NCBI GenBank assembly: GCA_035048485.1
Contig: CM068583.1
Span: forward strand, 44,049,042 to 44,113,041
Direction: 5' to 3'
DNA from: Pteria penguin
Lineage: Eukaryota > Mollusca > Bivalvia > Pterioida > Pteriidae
Length of the DNA: 64,000 nt
Below are positions 47,404 through 59,500 of this stretch, piece after piece. The translations under genes were made by a program, and so were the position numbers. Every line of letters begins with the position of its first letter. Position 1 is the first letter of the stretch. Under the pieces are notes generated by a model. The model saw only the letters and a program-made list of their open reading frames with translations, was not told where the DNA came from and searched no databases.

Positions 47404-48405
47404 TCATAACCGAGGGGTGGCACTGGCCTACGCAGCTTCGCTGCTGCGGCCGTGCCCCCCTCTCCTGACCTGCATTTGGTCACTGGATCAAGTTAAAAGC
47501 ATCCACATCAAAGACATCAGCGGATCCAGAACAGAAGGGAGAATCGTAATTATTGGGATCTGGACTTATGGTCAGCCCCTCTTTTTACTGAATATATATA
47601 TATCTATATATATATATATTCTTGTTTTTATAGAAGGATGATTTGTTTTACATCTTTCACATATTTAGGGAATAGAAACCCTCACCACATTTTTTTTTTC
47701 GTCCTGAATGGACCACGTATGAAAAGTCGTCTCGCCGTTTAAAGAACAAGCATTTGGAATAATCATGTAAAGGACGCTGTTCGTTCTGCTGTCCAAAAGT
47801 CCCTTATGATTTAACTTCCTTGACACACTTTATGCAATCTTGTATCTTGTAATTGTACACAACCTAATTTTCACCTAAAATGTTGATGATAAGGTTTTAG
47901 ATATACGCTGTTTTAGCATATTCATGAATTAGCGTGATCTGTGATTGTCCTTCATAATGTCGTCACAATCATTAATTAAAACACAAAGATCAGCACTTAC
48001 TCCGCTTAATATGAATCCCGAGAAAATAAGTACAATCCAGTAAATATAAATTTGGTTATAACTACAAAACAAGATCGATATACGGCGAGTTTGAAAATAC
48101 TTTTACAGGTAATTTATACGAACGATACTGGGATTTCTAAAATGACAGATCATACTTAGATACAAACATTGACAATTTACTCCCACCGAAAAGAAAAATC
48201 ACACCGTTGCACTTTAAGTCGGTTACTGTTTGGGTAGCATGATTGTGCTGTTTGCAAATTATCTTTTTTTTTTAATTATCATTAAGCATATGGACAAGTA
48301 TATGTCATCTTTCAGAAAATTTGATAATTTGTGAATGAAGCGAATGCAAAGTGTAAATGAAAAACTAATTCATAAATATTACGTTAGAAAATGGAAAATG
48401 GAATA
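46627..48405. other. No gene recognised
   Basis: AT-rich, with a CCA/TCA trinucleotide tract at 47363-47405. The frame at 47417-47641 has no family features. Confidence 0.4.
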
Positions 48406-48417
48406 TATACTCTAGAT

Positions 48418-48728
48418 TGATTGAATTTTGTTTAACATCACTACATGATTATTGTATATATTTGGTGACGTCATCTGCCTGATGCACATCTTCACTAGCC
48501 AAGGCTGCTGGGAGAAGAGAGAATCGGATTAGAGCCTTTGCAACCTTTGCAACGGACTTATCCCGAAGCAGTGAGGGATCTTTTACACGCCACGCCTGTT
48601 GTAACACGGAGCATCGGTTTTCACAGTTTCATCCAAAAGACAGATAACCGGTATGACCAGGGTGGGACGCGAACCCGGGACCTCTCGATCATAAGAAGAG
48701 ACCCTTAACCATTGGGCCACACGGGCTC
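48418..48728 (-). mobile_element. SINE, reverse orientation, with perfect 12-bp target duplication
   Basis: TATACTCTAGAT flanks it on both sides (48406-48417 and 48729-48740). The left side is the tail (TGATTGAATTTTGTTTAACA) and the right side the inverted tRNA-like head (CGCGAACCCGGGACCTCTCG, TAACCATTGGGCCACACGGG). It carries an extra ~45-bp stretch (ACTAGCCAAGGCTGCTGGGA...) not found in the other copies. Confidence 0.92.
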
Positions 48729-49384
48729 TATACTCTAGATATTGACCAAAACAACTCCCGCTCCCCCTCTCACCAAAAAAAAAGATACTTACCTTCGCAT
48801 CTCTTCGGCTAATATTTGATTTTCTTGTGAATTTTATACAGTTATTGACATGGGATTGAGGGTAACAGATTATCGGTAAAACTCGAAGACAAACAGTAGT
48901 CATCAGAGGCCGAATTTTCTAACAATGCCCTAGACCGCTTGATATCAACAGCGGTTCTATAGAGTATATTTAGAAACTATTTCATATGGATATGACAACA
49001 CAGCATATTTACCATGTAAAAAGTTCATAATTGTATCAAGTGTCACAAATGACGAAACAAAATATGAGGGACGAATCTACTACCGTATAATTAATCTACG
49101 TGCATTGACTGTTCCAGATATTTCCTGTACAAAGACATATTAAGGCTATTAAAGTTATCCTTTCTTAACGTGAAAATTTGACCCCACTGAAAGTGTATCT
49201 AGCTTAGTGCATGTATCGTAAAAAGGAGATTTTCTCGACTTGGGGTCGTTGAAATTTGACCCTACCTCTAATGACTAGTCTTCAAGTTCTTTATACTTAT
49301 TATCAGATAATCGAATAGCCACACTATGTTATAAGCCGGAGTTAGATTTTTTTTCATAGGGAGTCATTAATTAATATTGAAATA

Positions 49385-50928
49385 TACTGAAACGAAAAAA
49401 AAAAACGCAACTTGGAAAATTGTTATTAATTTTGTATTAAATATACTTAGCTGTATGAAAATCGCGGAAATAAAAGTGCACCCTGCCTATCACCCTATCC
49501 AATGTTCAAAATCAACCAGGTGTGACGAGAAACCTATGCACATCCGGCGCGGTAAAACATTAAAACCCGTGCCTGTACAAACAAGTGCGTTCTTTTTTTC
49601 ATTCAAACCAGTATCAATTTATCAATAACATCGGGACACATCATCGCCAATACTTTTGCAAACAATAATTCCTTTTACAATTATGCCACGGTTATCACAG
49701 GTTGATAGAGGACGTGCTATCGCGATGCTTATGGCAGGGAGCACGCAACTTCACGTCACTCAACACTTTAGAGTTCACAAATCGACTATTAGTCGATTAG
49801 TTTCACGTCTTAACGCCACAGGAAGAGTCGATGACCGGCCGAGATCAGGACGTCCACGTGTAACGTCGCGACGTCAAGACCGGGTTGTTAGGCTGGCACA
49901 CCTGCGTAACAGGAGGTTAACGGCTGCTGAAACGGCAAGGAATACGATTGGTAATCATAACCATCGGATTCATCCCCAAACAGTGATCAACAGACTGCGT
50001 GAGGCTAATTTGCGTGCAAGGCGACAGTACGTTGGTTTACCACTAACACCGCAACGTCGAGCACGTCGTATGCAATGGTTGACGGCACATATGCCCAGAC
50101 GTTTTCCTATGAGACGTTAGAGATCCATGCTCTTCACCGATGAATCTCGATTCACGTTATTTCGATCAGATGGCCGTCAACGTGTGTACCGGCGTCGAGG
50201 CGAACGTTTTGCTGACGCCTGTGTTTTGGAGCATGACCGATTTGGGGGTGGGTCAGTTATGGTTTGGGCGGGAATCTCCCATGGTTTGAAGACACCTTTG
50301 GTGATAGTCAATGGGAATTTAACGGCCGTACGCTATCGGGATGAGATCCTTAGACCCCATGTTGTGCCGTTTGTTAAGGCAGCATAATCTAACCTTGCAG
50401 CAAGATAACGCGAGACCACACGTTGCAAGAGTCTGTAGAGACTTTCTTGCGACACAGAACATCGTTCCTATAGATTGGCCTCCATACAGCCCCGATTTGT
50501 CCCCAATCGAGCATTTGTGGGATGAACTAGACAGAAGAATTCGCAATTGCCGTTATCCCCCAAATACCCTCCCCCAGTTAGCAAATGCACTCGTCCAAGA
50601 ATGGAATAACATTCCAATACGGACAGTCAATGCCCTGATGAACTCGATGCAACGACGAATTAGAGATGCTATAGCTGTTCGAGGAGGACACACACGATAT
50701 TAAGGCACGGTTTCAAAACTGCTGCCATTTCAACTTGGATACATGTAGGGTACTACCAATCATGACCTTCTAGCGAAGTGACCTGTTCTGAAAAATCTCC
50801 AAACATTTATAAGGATGTTACATCAATATTCAATATTAACTATTACATATTAAATTTAGACATTATGCTCGCAAGTATTATTTTATAAAACCTACAATTT
50901 GAAGTTGCGTTTCTTATTCGTTTCAGTA
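49385..50928 (+). mobile_element. Tc1-like transposon (DD34E) with TA target duplication
   Basis: Terminal inverted repeats of 27-29 bp start TACTGAAACGAA and contain CGCAACTT. They are flanked by TA at 49383-49384 and 50929-50930. The element is 1544 bp, normal for Tc1. The only difference between the ends is a short A-run length change. It encodes a transposase (see the coding entry) and has inserted within one unit of the ~268-bp tandem array. Confidence 0.95.
49683..50703 (+). pseudogene. Tc1-like transposase, one nonsense codon and one frameshift
   Basis: Catalyses cut-and-paste transposition. The N-terminal paired-type helix-turn-helix region includes MPRLSQVDRGRAIAMLMAGS, VHKSTISRLVSRL and the GRPRVTSRRQDR linker. 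The catalytic DDE core is present: Asp in LFTDESRFTLF, Asp in LQQDNARPH, and Glu in SPDLSPIEHLWDELDRR, with exactly 34 residues between the second Asp and the Glu. Two lesions break it: a TAG stop at about 50118-50120, just before the first catalytic Asp, and a one-base frame change near 50376, between FV and RQHN. The rest reads as a typical intact transposase, so inactivation is recent. An alternative upstream Met exists at 49656. Confidence 0.93.
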
Positions 50929-51099
50929 TATTAACGACCCTTCCCAGCTACTGTACTTGCATTGTCTTAGCAAAACATCCCTCTTTATTTAACAAAAACA
51001 GACAGTGTACTTAGCTAAAACTTGTATTGTAATAAGGAGATTATCTCGACATGGGGTCATTTTTTAATGTTAAAATTTGATCCCACCTCTAATAACAAG

Positions 51100-51246
51100 C
51101 GCTTGGCTTACGGCGCCGACGATCCGAGTTCGATTCCCGGGTTGCGCCACTATGTTTAAGAGGTTGGTAACCTCCTGCTTCCATGTCGCGATATAACTGA
51201 AATATTGTTTAAAGCGACGTAAAACACCAATCAACCAACCAACCAA
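51100..51246 (+). mobile_element. 5'-truncated SINE with 11-bp target duplication
   Basis: CTAATAACAAG flanks it at 51089-51099 and 51247-51257. It starts inside the tRNA-like head (CGCTTGGCTTACGGCGCCGA), so it has lost the A box but keeps a B box (AGTTCGATTCCCGG). The body and CAATCAACCAACC tail match the full copy at 7210-7374. Confidence 0.92.
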
Positions 51247-52015
51247 CTAATAACAAGTCCAGTTTATTAAAATCACACTACATTTTAAGCAGGAGTTCGA
51301 TGCTTTTTTTCATATGGAGTCCGGAATTAATGTTGAAATATGAACCCTCTCCTCCCCCCCCCCCCCATCCCCTAGTTATAATGCCTGCATCGTTTCTTCA
51401 AATTTTCATTGTATATTCAACAAACACACACAGTGTACTTGGCTAAATACTTGTATTGTAATAAGGAGATTGTATCGACATGGGGTCGTTTTTAATGTTA
51501 AAATTTGACCCTACCTCTAATAACAAGTATTCAAGTTTATTAAAAGTCACACTATATTCTAAGCTTTTCTTTTTCATATGGAGTCATGAATTAATGTTGA
51601 AATATGAACCCTTCTCCCCCCCCCCCCCCCCCAAATCCTCTAGTTATAATCCCTGCATCGTATCTGCAAATTATCACTTTTTATCCAGCAAAAGCACACA
51701 GTGTACTTAGCTAGATACTTGTATTGTAATAAGGAGATTATCTCGAAATGGGGTCGTTTTTCAATGTTGAAATTTGAACCCACCTCTAATAACAAGTTTT
51801 CAAGTTGATTAAATAATTATTAAAAGTCACACTATATTTCAAGCAGGAGTTCAAATCTTTATCATATGGAGTCATGAATTAATATTGAAATATTACCCCC
51901 TCCCCATCCAATTATAATCCCTGCATTGTCTCTGCAAAATATCACTTTTTATTCAACAAAAACACACAATGTGCTATAGCTAATGAAATATCAGTTCTAA
52001 AAAACAACGCGTCTA

Positions 52016-52215
52016 ATGATTGATTGATTGATTTTTGTTTAAAGTCACACCACGAATATTTCACGTATATGGTGACGGCATTTGCCTGATGCGGGGTATA
52101 CAAATTTTGACCTTTGCAACGGACCCGCCCGAACCAGTGAGGAGTCTTTAACGTGCCATGAATACCACGACACGGAGCCTCGGTTTTTACTGTCTCATCC
52201 GAAAGACAGGACAGG
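52016..52215 (-). mobile_element. SINE, reverse orientation, head missing
   Basis: The tail (GATTGATTGATTGATTTTTG) and body (CACACCACGAATATTTCACG, ACGTGCCATGAATACCACGA, TTACTGTCTCATCCGAAAGA) are present. The tRNA-like head is lost at the junction with the 'gacccgtgggtcagttttc' repeat. Confidence 0.88.
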
Positions 52216-52262
52216 ACCCGTGGGTCAGTTTTCAATGGGGTCCCTTTTTAGTGTTACACCGG
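52212..52262 (-). repeat. Inverted fragment of the repeat at 41550-41780
   Basis: The reverse complement reads GCCGGTGTAACACTAAAAAG, then GGACCCCATTGAAAACTGAC and CCACGGG. It is nearly identical to 41560-41610. Confidence 0.75.
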
Positions 52263-52749
52263 CCTTTGAGTTGGTTTATACAGGACTTATAAACAAGTCT
52301 TTTTTATAAGTCCTTTGTTTATGGAGGAGTTCAGAGTTAGGTTTCCCTATTCTGAATTGACTAATGCAATTGCAAGTAAATTACGCACAAATTTGTTCTT
52401 GTGTGTATTGATCATGCAGCACTCCCCAATACACCTATAACGCTGTGCACCTTATTTACGAAGTTGTGAAGAAAAACTATAATCAAAGATATTCGTGCTA
52501 GATGTCGGGACTATCTATAATCCTAAATATGTTTCTGGTATAAGGCCACAGGCAGTCCTGCCTGCAATGGCATGGCAGTCCTGTAGTAAAAGGGTGGGGG
52601 AGGGGGGGGGGCCTAGGAGCAACCCCTCCCTTTATTATACGATTGGCAGGTGGTTCACGCACAAGGGCTCGTAATAAAGAAAACAGAACGAAAGTGAAGG
52701 TGTAAGGAACTGTTGTTTTTGTTTACTATCTCAGCGTAACGAGCCCCTG
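52263..52749. other. No gene recognised
   Basis: Short unique-looking sequence with a G-run near 52590-52610. Nothing else was seen. Confidence 0.4.
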
Positions 52750-53858
52750 CAGGCGCGGATCCAGCCGGGGGGGCACGGGGGCACGTGCCCCCCCCCCCCC
52801 CGGCAGTGCCCGCCGAAGGGGACACCATAGTCTGTTTTAGGACCTATTTTACTGCATTTCTGTCTAAAATTTCCAAAATTTCGGTGGCTCGCTTCGCTCG
52901 CCAGTTATTCTCTCATATTTCTTTAAATTTGCAGTTGAAAAAAATCGTTGACTCGCTTCTTTCACGATCAATTTCATGATAAATCTCCCCTGATCCCCGT
53001 TTATGATCCATAGTATTTTCCAGAGGGAAGCGAAATATATGTGCAATCCAAATTAATATCCAGCGCACAAATGTTCGGTCACTTGGCCTCAGGCGAGTAA
53101 ATCGTATGGCTACTTGTACAACGTGTAGCAAATGTTACAAATGTTTGAAGCTACGCGCTGTACAAGATTGATTTTACTTGTCCATACAATTTTACTCAAA
53201 TACGTCTTGTACATCGTGTAGCTTCAGTACAAATTTTTGAAACGCTTGTACTGAAGCTACGCGATGTACAAGATGGATTTCACGTATAGCCATTTCTGGA
53301 ATAGTTTATTTTCACTACGTATTTTGTATCTCCAAAAGTCTCAAATACAGGAGCTTCCGTGGAGGGGGATTTTGCACCTTGTTCCCTCTACCAAGGATCT
53401 ACCCTACATCCACCTATAGGCAGTCCCTAGACCCTGTGCCGAGTTTTACGCCTCCTCCAACTGAAAATCTGGGTCCATGCCTGATAAAATTTCCGTGAAT
53501 TAGAACAAAAGGGGCCTAATATGGCACACACGATTTTGCAAGATTTTTGTCATATCTTCTCAGGAAAGCCCCATCTCCACCTATGGGGATTTTGATCGAA
53601 AATATTACGACAGTTTTCTTCCGATTTCAGAGTTTTTGCGGAATATTTGAAGTCAAGAACATGTTGATGAATAATGCAAAAAAGAACGCCAGATTGCACC
53701 ATTTTGCCTCATTTTTGCAAATTTTTCTCGGGGGAGGCCCCCGAACCCCCACCTATGGAAGGGGCATACCCCTCCCATACCCTCCCCATTCGACCCTTCG
53801 GGCCTCAATTGTGAGGTGCCCCCGGCACATGAAGTTCTGGATCGGCCCCTGCCCTGTG
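52750..53858. mobile_element. hAT-like non-autonomous element, ~1.1 kb
   Basis: The left end CAGGCGCGGATCCAG and the right end CTGGATCGGCCCCTG are imperfect inverted repeats of the CAGGGGCGGATCCAG type, with long G-runs and C-runs just inside. The interior has no transposase but has a strong hairpin (53206-53272) and GC-rich blocks near the right end. A CAGNG start is typical of hAT termini. I could not see the expected 8-bp duplication, so the boundaries are approximate. Confidence 0.5.
53206..53272. repeat. 27-bp inverted repeat (26/27 match)
   Basis: The arms at 53206-53232 and 53246-53272 share TTGTAC, GTAGCTTCAGTACAA and their complements, with one mismatch and a 13-base loop. A further partial copy of the arm (GAAGCTACGCGCTGTACAAG) lies at about 53147-53166. 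Confidence 0.88.
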
Positions 53859-54272
53859 GTTCATGTTTAGTGTATTGTATGGAACTCTCCAACGTGAAAA
53901 CTAAAATCAGTATGCGTAACAACACCAATAACAAACTAAGGGTTTAATTTAAAGATAAGTGTTACAGTTGTCGAAATTCACATCTCTTTATCTTTAACAT
54001 TGCAGTAAACATGGCTTTGTAATAGTTACAATAAATTGAATGAAATAATTATAGAACATAAGAGTAATGCGTATACTGTCGAGGAAATTCGAGCAAAGTC
54101 AGTGACTAGGATACATGTATAAAAGAGAGCAAGTGTTGTAGGTATAGTATAATTTGAAATACTTTTTGTTGATTTTTACTATAAATATAATGGTAGATAT
54201 ATATATATTCATATCTCCATTACAAAAATATTTCTCACAATTCAGTTAGCTGTCAGTTTTAAAAAATTAAAA
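53859..54272. other. No gene recognised
   Basis: AT-rich sequence between the hAT-like element and dispersed repeat copy B. Confidence 0.4.
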
Positions 54273-54690
54273 TGGCCCCAAGATCATCTCAAAGACCATT
54301 GGTCATGTATTGGTCCCTCTGCAGCCCCATACAGATTTTTACTTGAATGTTGCATGCTGAATGCAAGGGCAGTGGGGACTCTATGGTGGGCCTTGTCTAA
54401 ACCTTTTCAGATGAGACAAGGTTCTGAGTCTTGTCCCCTCTGGCTGTTGATCAGGACTGCTACTGATCAAGAGTCTGGGCTCACTTATAGACGGGCATAG
54501 CATGGTTTACTTATGTTGATGTCTTGAGAACCTGTTGATCCTTGTTCTCTATATTGAGGAGTATTTATAGATTTGAGAGGGTAGGTGGGCACCCGTAAAC
54601 CAGTTAACCACACCAGTTGAGTGACATTTGTTACTTTAATTTAATGTCAGTATGGTAACTGCATTACAATCGAAAATTTTGTAATATCTT
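54273..54690 (+). repeat. Dispersed repeat, copy B
   Basis: It matches 3150-3665 in the same orientation (GGTCCCTCTGCAGCCCCATA, AACCTGTTGATCCTTGTTCT, CCCGTAAACCAGTTAACCAC). It is less complete in the middle than copy A. Confidence 0.75.
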
Positions 54691-56530
54691 TTTCTATGTT
54701 TATTTGACAATTGGATTATGATTTAAGATACATGTAACTTCTCATTTGAGAGAGAATTACTCAAAAGTAATATTTGTTACACACCTTATTTCAAGTATTT
54801 AAGAATATATATATATATATATTTGAACATCAGTTTGAAACTGTAAAAGGCAGAATCTTTATTGCATACTGGATGTTGTTTAAAGAGGTAATAACTGTTG
54901 GCACAACAGTTATGCTGGTAGAGACTGGTATGTGGTAATGACTGGTATGAGCATGACAATTGTACATAGGAAAATATGATGTCATCAAAGGCAGCAATGG
55001 AGGATCAAAGGGAACAGAGTTTCTCTATCTTACATTTCTGTAGCCCTAATATCAATTTATGACTAGTATGTAATGTATACAGATAGCTTCCACAGTGTAT
55101 AATAGTCAAACTGAGTAAATAATACTATTTTGCACAATCAAATTGTTTTCAAGACCTTAATCTAACTAAATTTCTCCAGCTTGTGCAATGGAGGTACAAA
55201 CAGGTTTTAGAGATAATAATAATTTTGGGGACTTGTACCTTCAATGAANNNNNNNNNNNNNNNNNNNNNNNNNNNNNNNNNNNNNNNNNNNNNNNNNNNN
55301 NNNNNNNNNNNNNNNNNNNNNNNNNNNNNNNNNNNNNNNNNNNNNNNNNNNNNNNNNNNNNNNNNNNNNNNNNNNNNNNNNNNNNNNNNNNNNNNNNNNN
55401 NNNNNNNNNNNNNNNNNNNNNNNNNNNNNNNNNNNNNNNNNNNNNNNNNNNNNNNNNNNNNNNNNNNNNNNNNNNNNNNNNNNNNNNNNNNNNNNNNNNN
55501 NNNNNNNNNNNNNNNNNNNNNNNNNNNNNNNNNNNNNNNNNNNNNNNNNNNNNNNNNNNNNNNNNNNNNNNNNNNNNNNNNNNNNNNNNNNNNNNNNNNN
55601 NNNNNNNNNNNNNNNNNNNNNNNNNNNNNNNNNNNNNNNNNNNNNNNNNNNNNNNNNNNNNNNNNNNNNNNNNNNNNNNNNNNNNNNNNNNNNNNNNNNN
55701 NNNNNNNNNNNNNNNNNNNNNNNNNNNNNNNNNNNNNNNNNNNNNNNNACCCTCATGCACTTGTTAATTTATTTCTGAGACTTTCGTTAGTGTGTGTTAC
55801 ACACCAATGAAAGTGCAAATATTCAGAAGTATAAAAGTGTAAACTACACCCAGTAAAAGAAGTGTTCATCACCGTTGTGTCAGCAGTTGAAGTAGTTGAT
55901 GACTATTTGCTGTCATGTGTATAAGCAGTACTACCTGCACTACTGTCATGCCAGTAGCATCGGCTGTTTACAAAAAGCTGACCTAATAATGTACTGTTCT
56001 GCAATTTATGGTGCAGTATAAACTGAAAAATGGTAAGTCAAAAAGGTAAAAAAATAAGTACTTTTGAAAAGGATGTTCTGTGTAACCGATATTCAAGAAA
56101 AAGGTATTTGGGTACTACATATTCATTGATCTCTATCAATATATTCTTACTGGAAACAGTTATACTAAATAGGTCTCACTGTATTAATTATTTATTCAAT
56201 AAACAGTAGAAGTATTATATAGTATTATTCTGGTATTTTGACTTTCTTAGAACATCTCTTCAATTCATAATGTAGTGAAGATATACAGTTTTTTAAATAT
56301 AGTGACTGGATGTTTTTAGTATGACTATTTTTAACAGTATGTTATTAGTCTTGCTACACATGCATAGTTGACTGATATAATAAACCCATGCAGGGGTTGC
56401 TCTGTCTTCTTTAGTAAGTTTGATGTTTGATGCCAACAATGACTCACACACCTACACCTTATGTGTGAATTTTGAATTATCGGTCTTGCTTTAATAGTTA
56501 TTCAAAAATGACATTATAGAGAGTAGAGCC
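54691..56530. other. AT-rich flank containing a 500-base assembly gap
   Basis: No exon was recognised either side of the gap. The first coding exon of the LRR gene follows at 56531, so its promoter and any 5' UTR exon should lie here, possibly in the gap. Confidence 0.4.
55249..55748. other. Assembly gap, exactly 500 N
   Basis: Exactly 500 unknown bases, the usual placeholder for a scaffolding join of unknown size. The true distance, and possibly the adjacency, across it is unverified. The X-filled open frames spanning it are meaningless. Confidence 0.98.
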
Positions 56531-59500
56531 ATGCCTCCAAAAAAGAAAGGAAAGAAAGGAAAGGGGAAGAAAAAAGCTAAAACAGTAGAAGGTGCAGCAG
56601 ATATTGTACATAACCTGTTGAAATGTTATGAGCGGAACTGTAACTTAACAGACTCACAGATGTGTCCAGGGATAAAAGATGCATTGAAAACCTGCAAAGA
56701 AAATGAAACTGTTCTTTCAAGGGTAATTTGAGTTTAAAAATTTTGTTCAAATCAGTGAAATACAATTAAGAAGGCCTGTACAGTGCCCGCCACTTAATTG
56801 AATGTCGCATTATTGAATATTTCGTTTTATTGAATAAGATGCTGAAATCCAAAACCATTTTCTATTAAATCTATTTAAAATCCGCCACATATTACACTAG
56901 AATAAAGAAGCAACTTCGTTTATTTGAATAGCGCGATTATCCTACCAAGCATACCTTTGTTAAAACTTCACCATATCACACCCAAGGTCATGTTGTTTAC
57001 TACGGTGCGAGCGACCTATCAATTAGAGATAAATGGTTTCACACCTGTCCAGGTAAAAGCTGTTGACCAAATCACACGTTAAATGTCGAATGGGCCGTAG
57101 CAGTAGGGATGAAAGGATTAATTACCAACTGCCGAAGCCATATCGTGCGCAAGATCACCAAAAACATAGACAAGATGACGCTGTTAGCCAATGGCATTGC
57201 GTGAAGACTGACCCTACTAGATGCCGTCCACTTACTCAGTAAGGCCTGGCGCACCGTCAAGCCCACAACTATCGACAACTGCTTCTGAAAGGTTGGCTTT
57301 GTCTCGTCAGACAACGACACAACCAAAACTGACAATGTCCGGTCGCCAGAGGAGTTGATAGCTAGACGCTTGATGCCTTCATAACAAACGATGACAACCT
57401 GGAGAGCTAAGCTGCCCGGACTGAGTAGAAAATATGCGCCAGTTTCCCTGAAGACGAGACCCGACCATGCCACACCAGTGATGACGAGGAGGCTGAAGAA
57501 ACGGCACCAGTAATGCACAGCGAACGTAAAGATGCAATAGCCATACTTTGACGATTCCTTGAGGAAAAGTAAAGCGATGACTTCAGCCTGTTCTATCAGA
57601 TGGAAAATTGAAATTTTACTCGCTTTTAATTTGCCTTTGTTAAAATAAATTGTTGAACCCGTCTTGTGTCTTTGATCACCGTGGCCACACGACTGAGATA
57701 CAATTACATATGTTTCAATAGACAGCGGATTTATCTTTACGGTCAGACGAGCAGGTGTAATGTAACTATTTAATAACATTTGGTCACTGTACTTAAAACA
57801 CAGTTGCAAAATTATGGAAAATGTAGTCTATTGACTTTCATGTGGTTCAAGCAAACAAGAAGAGGATCTAAGGGAGGTAACTCTAGTGTATCTATATATA
57901 TAGATACATGTACAATGATTCCATTACAGATTCCGCGAAAGTTATACACGTATGCAATTCTTGCACAATCTGTCGATCTTCTGGTCTTTGAAACTGCATT
58001 CATTCGTTACGCCGTGTAATTGAATATTCGTTTATTTGAATAATAAAGTCCTGACAAATACATGTAGCTTATTCAATTAAGCGGCTTGTACTGTAATTGG
58101 TTTTGATGTACAGGATTTTATGATGAATTAAAATATTGTTTCTATAGATGTCATATAATAGAAAACATTAGAAAGAAAAGATTTGATTTGAAAATGTATT
58201 AATAGTTGATACTTAGCTATTTGTAAACAGTTTATTATGGAGCCAGTTCCTGTTGAGAAACCGGGAGATGTTCCTGTTTTATTAGAGCCTTTACTAGCTG
58301 CATTCAGACAGGAGAGATATATCTACATTACATTCCTACACCTTTGGGGATACCCGTTGTCATATGAAAATGCAGCAACCCTAGTATGTCATACCTCTTA
58401 TTTCCAGAGTACATATAATATTTATAGCAATTATTGAACTAAATTGTATGAAGTGATAAGTTTTTATCTTGTAATTTATATACATGTGATGAATGTGTAT
58501 TATTGTTATAATTTACTGTAGACAAAAAAAATTAAACTTTATTTATTTTACAACGCGTTTGTGTAGGAGGAAACCAGAGTGCCCAGAGAAAACCCACGAA
58601 GCCAGGTTGGTGACAGCCTCACCATCTCACATGCCACAGTACCATACCAGTAATCGAATCTGGGTCGCATTAGTGAGAAGTGAGTGTGCTACTGACTGCG
58701 CTACCTGGCCCCCTACTTTAGACATATATATATATATATACATGTATATATATATATACTTTAAGGTTTTGTGAACTTCAGTATAATATTGTAGGTTAAT
58801 CATTGTTATTAAATGAAAAAGCTTATAACTTTTCTTAGTTATTAAAGTGTAAACTCATATGGATATGATAAAATTAAAGATTTATGGAGTTTAAGGTGTT
58901 GTTATGAAGGGAAAGGGTAAGACAAAATGTGAATTGTGTATCATTGATGCATTGTGGGGAGTAGAGATGTAACAGTATATCATGGTTCAGTATATCATGG
59001 TTCAGTATATCATGGTTTGGAGTTTTTGGTACAGTTTACAGTACAGTCATTGTCGTCATGGTATGTGCACAATAATGTGTTTTAATCAGATTGTTGATTA
59101 TATGATAAGTTGAGTCTCAGTCTATGTATTGCAATATATATATTCTGTTGTATAGGTAATACCACGATGTGTATCACATCATTGCAAGCAGCTGTATCTT
59201 TACATCACATCATTGCAAGCTGTATCTTTACATTCCTATTGAATTGTTTGTTACAATGTAATGAGGCATTTGAGAAAATTCAGGAATGTTTAAGCATACA
59301 TTTGGTAGCATTTTCTTTTGTAGGCTTTGCTGATAGAGAAGGGATGCTATCCCTTTAAGTGCATTGAACTTGTGGATTGCTTGATAGAGCCATACTCTGT
59401 ACATAGGATTTCCAGATCTTTTAATTTCTGCAGCATTCTCACTACAATAAATCTAGACTATAATGAGTAAGTTGAGGTTTAATGTGGGATTAAATACATT

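Larger units (their letters stand above)
49190..51975 (+). repeat. ~268-bp tandem array interrupted by two insertions
   Basis: The landmark AAGGAGATT occurs at 49223, 51034, 51463 and 51731. Subtracting the Tc1 element plus TA (1546 bp) and the SINE plus its 11-bp duplication (158 bp) gives intervals of 265, 271 and 268 bp. Each unit reads TCGACATGGGGTCGTTTTT, TTAAAATTTGACCC, CCTCTAATAACAAG, CATATGGAGTCATGAATTAA, then a C-run. It is non-coding. Confidence 0.92.

Noticed and set aside
55149..55810. ORFs of up to 203 codons across the gap
   Set aside because: Composed almost entirely of X from the 500 N.
57072..57809. 245-codon ORF on the - strand
   Set aside because: It lies antisense to a Tigger/pogo transposase remnant whose + strand translation is recognisable. 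It is a shadow.
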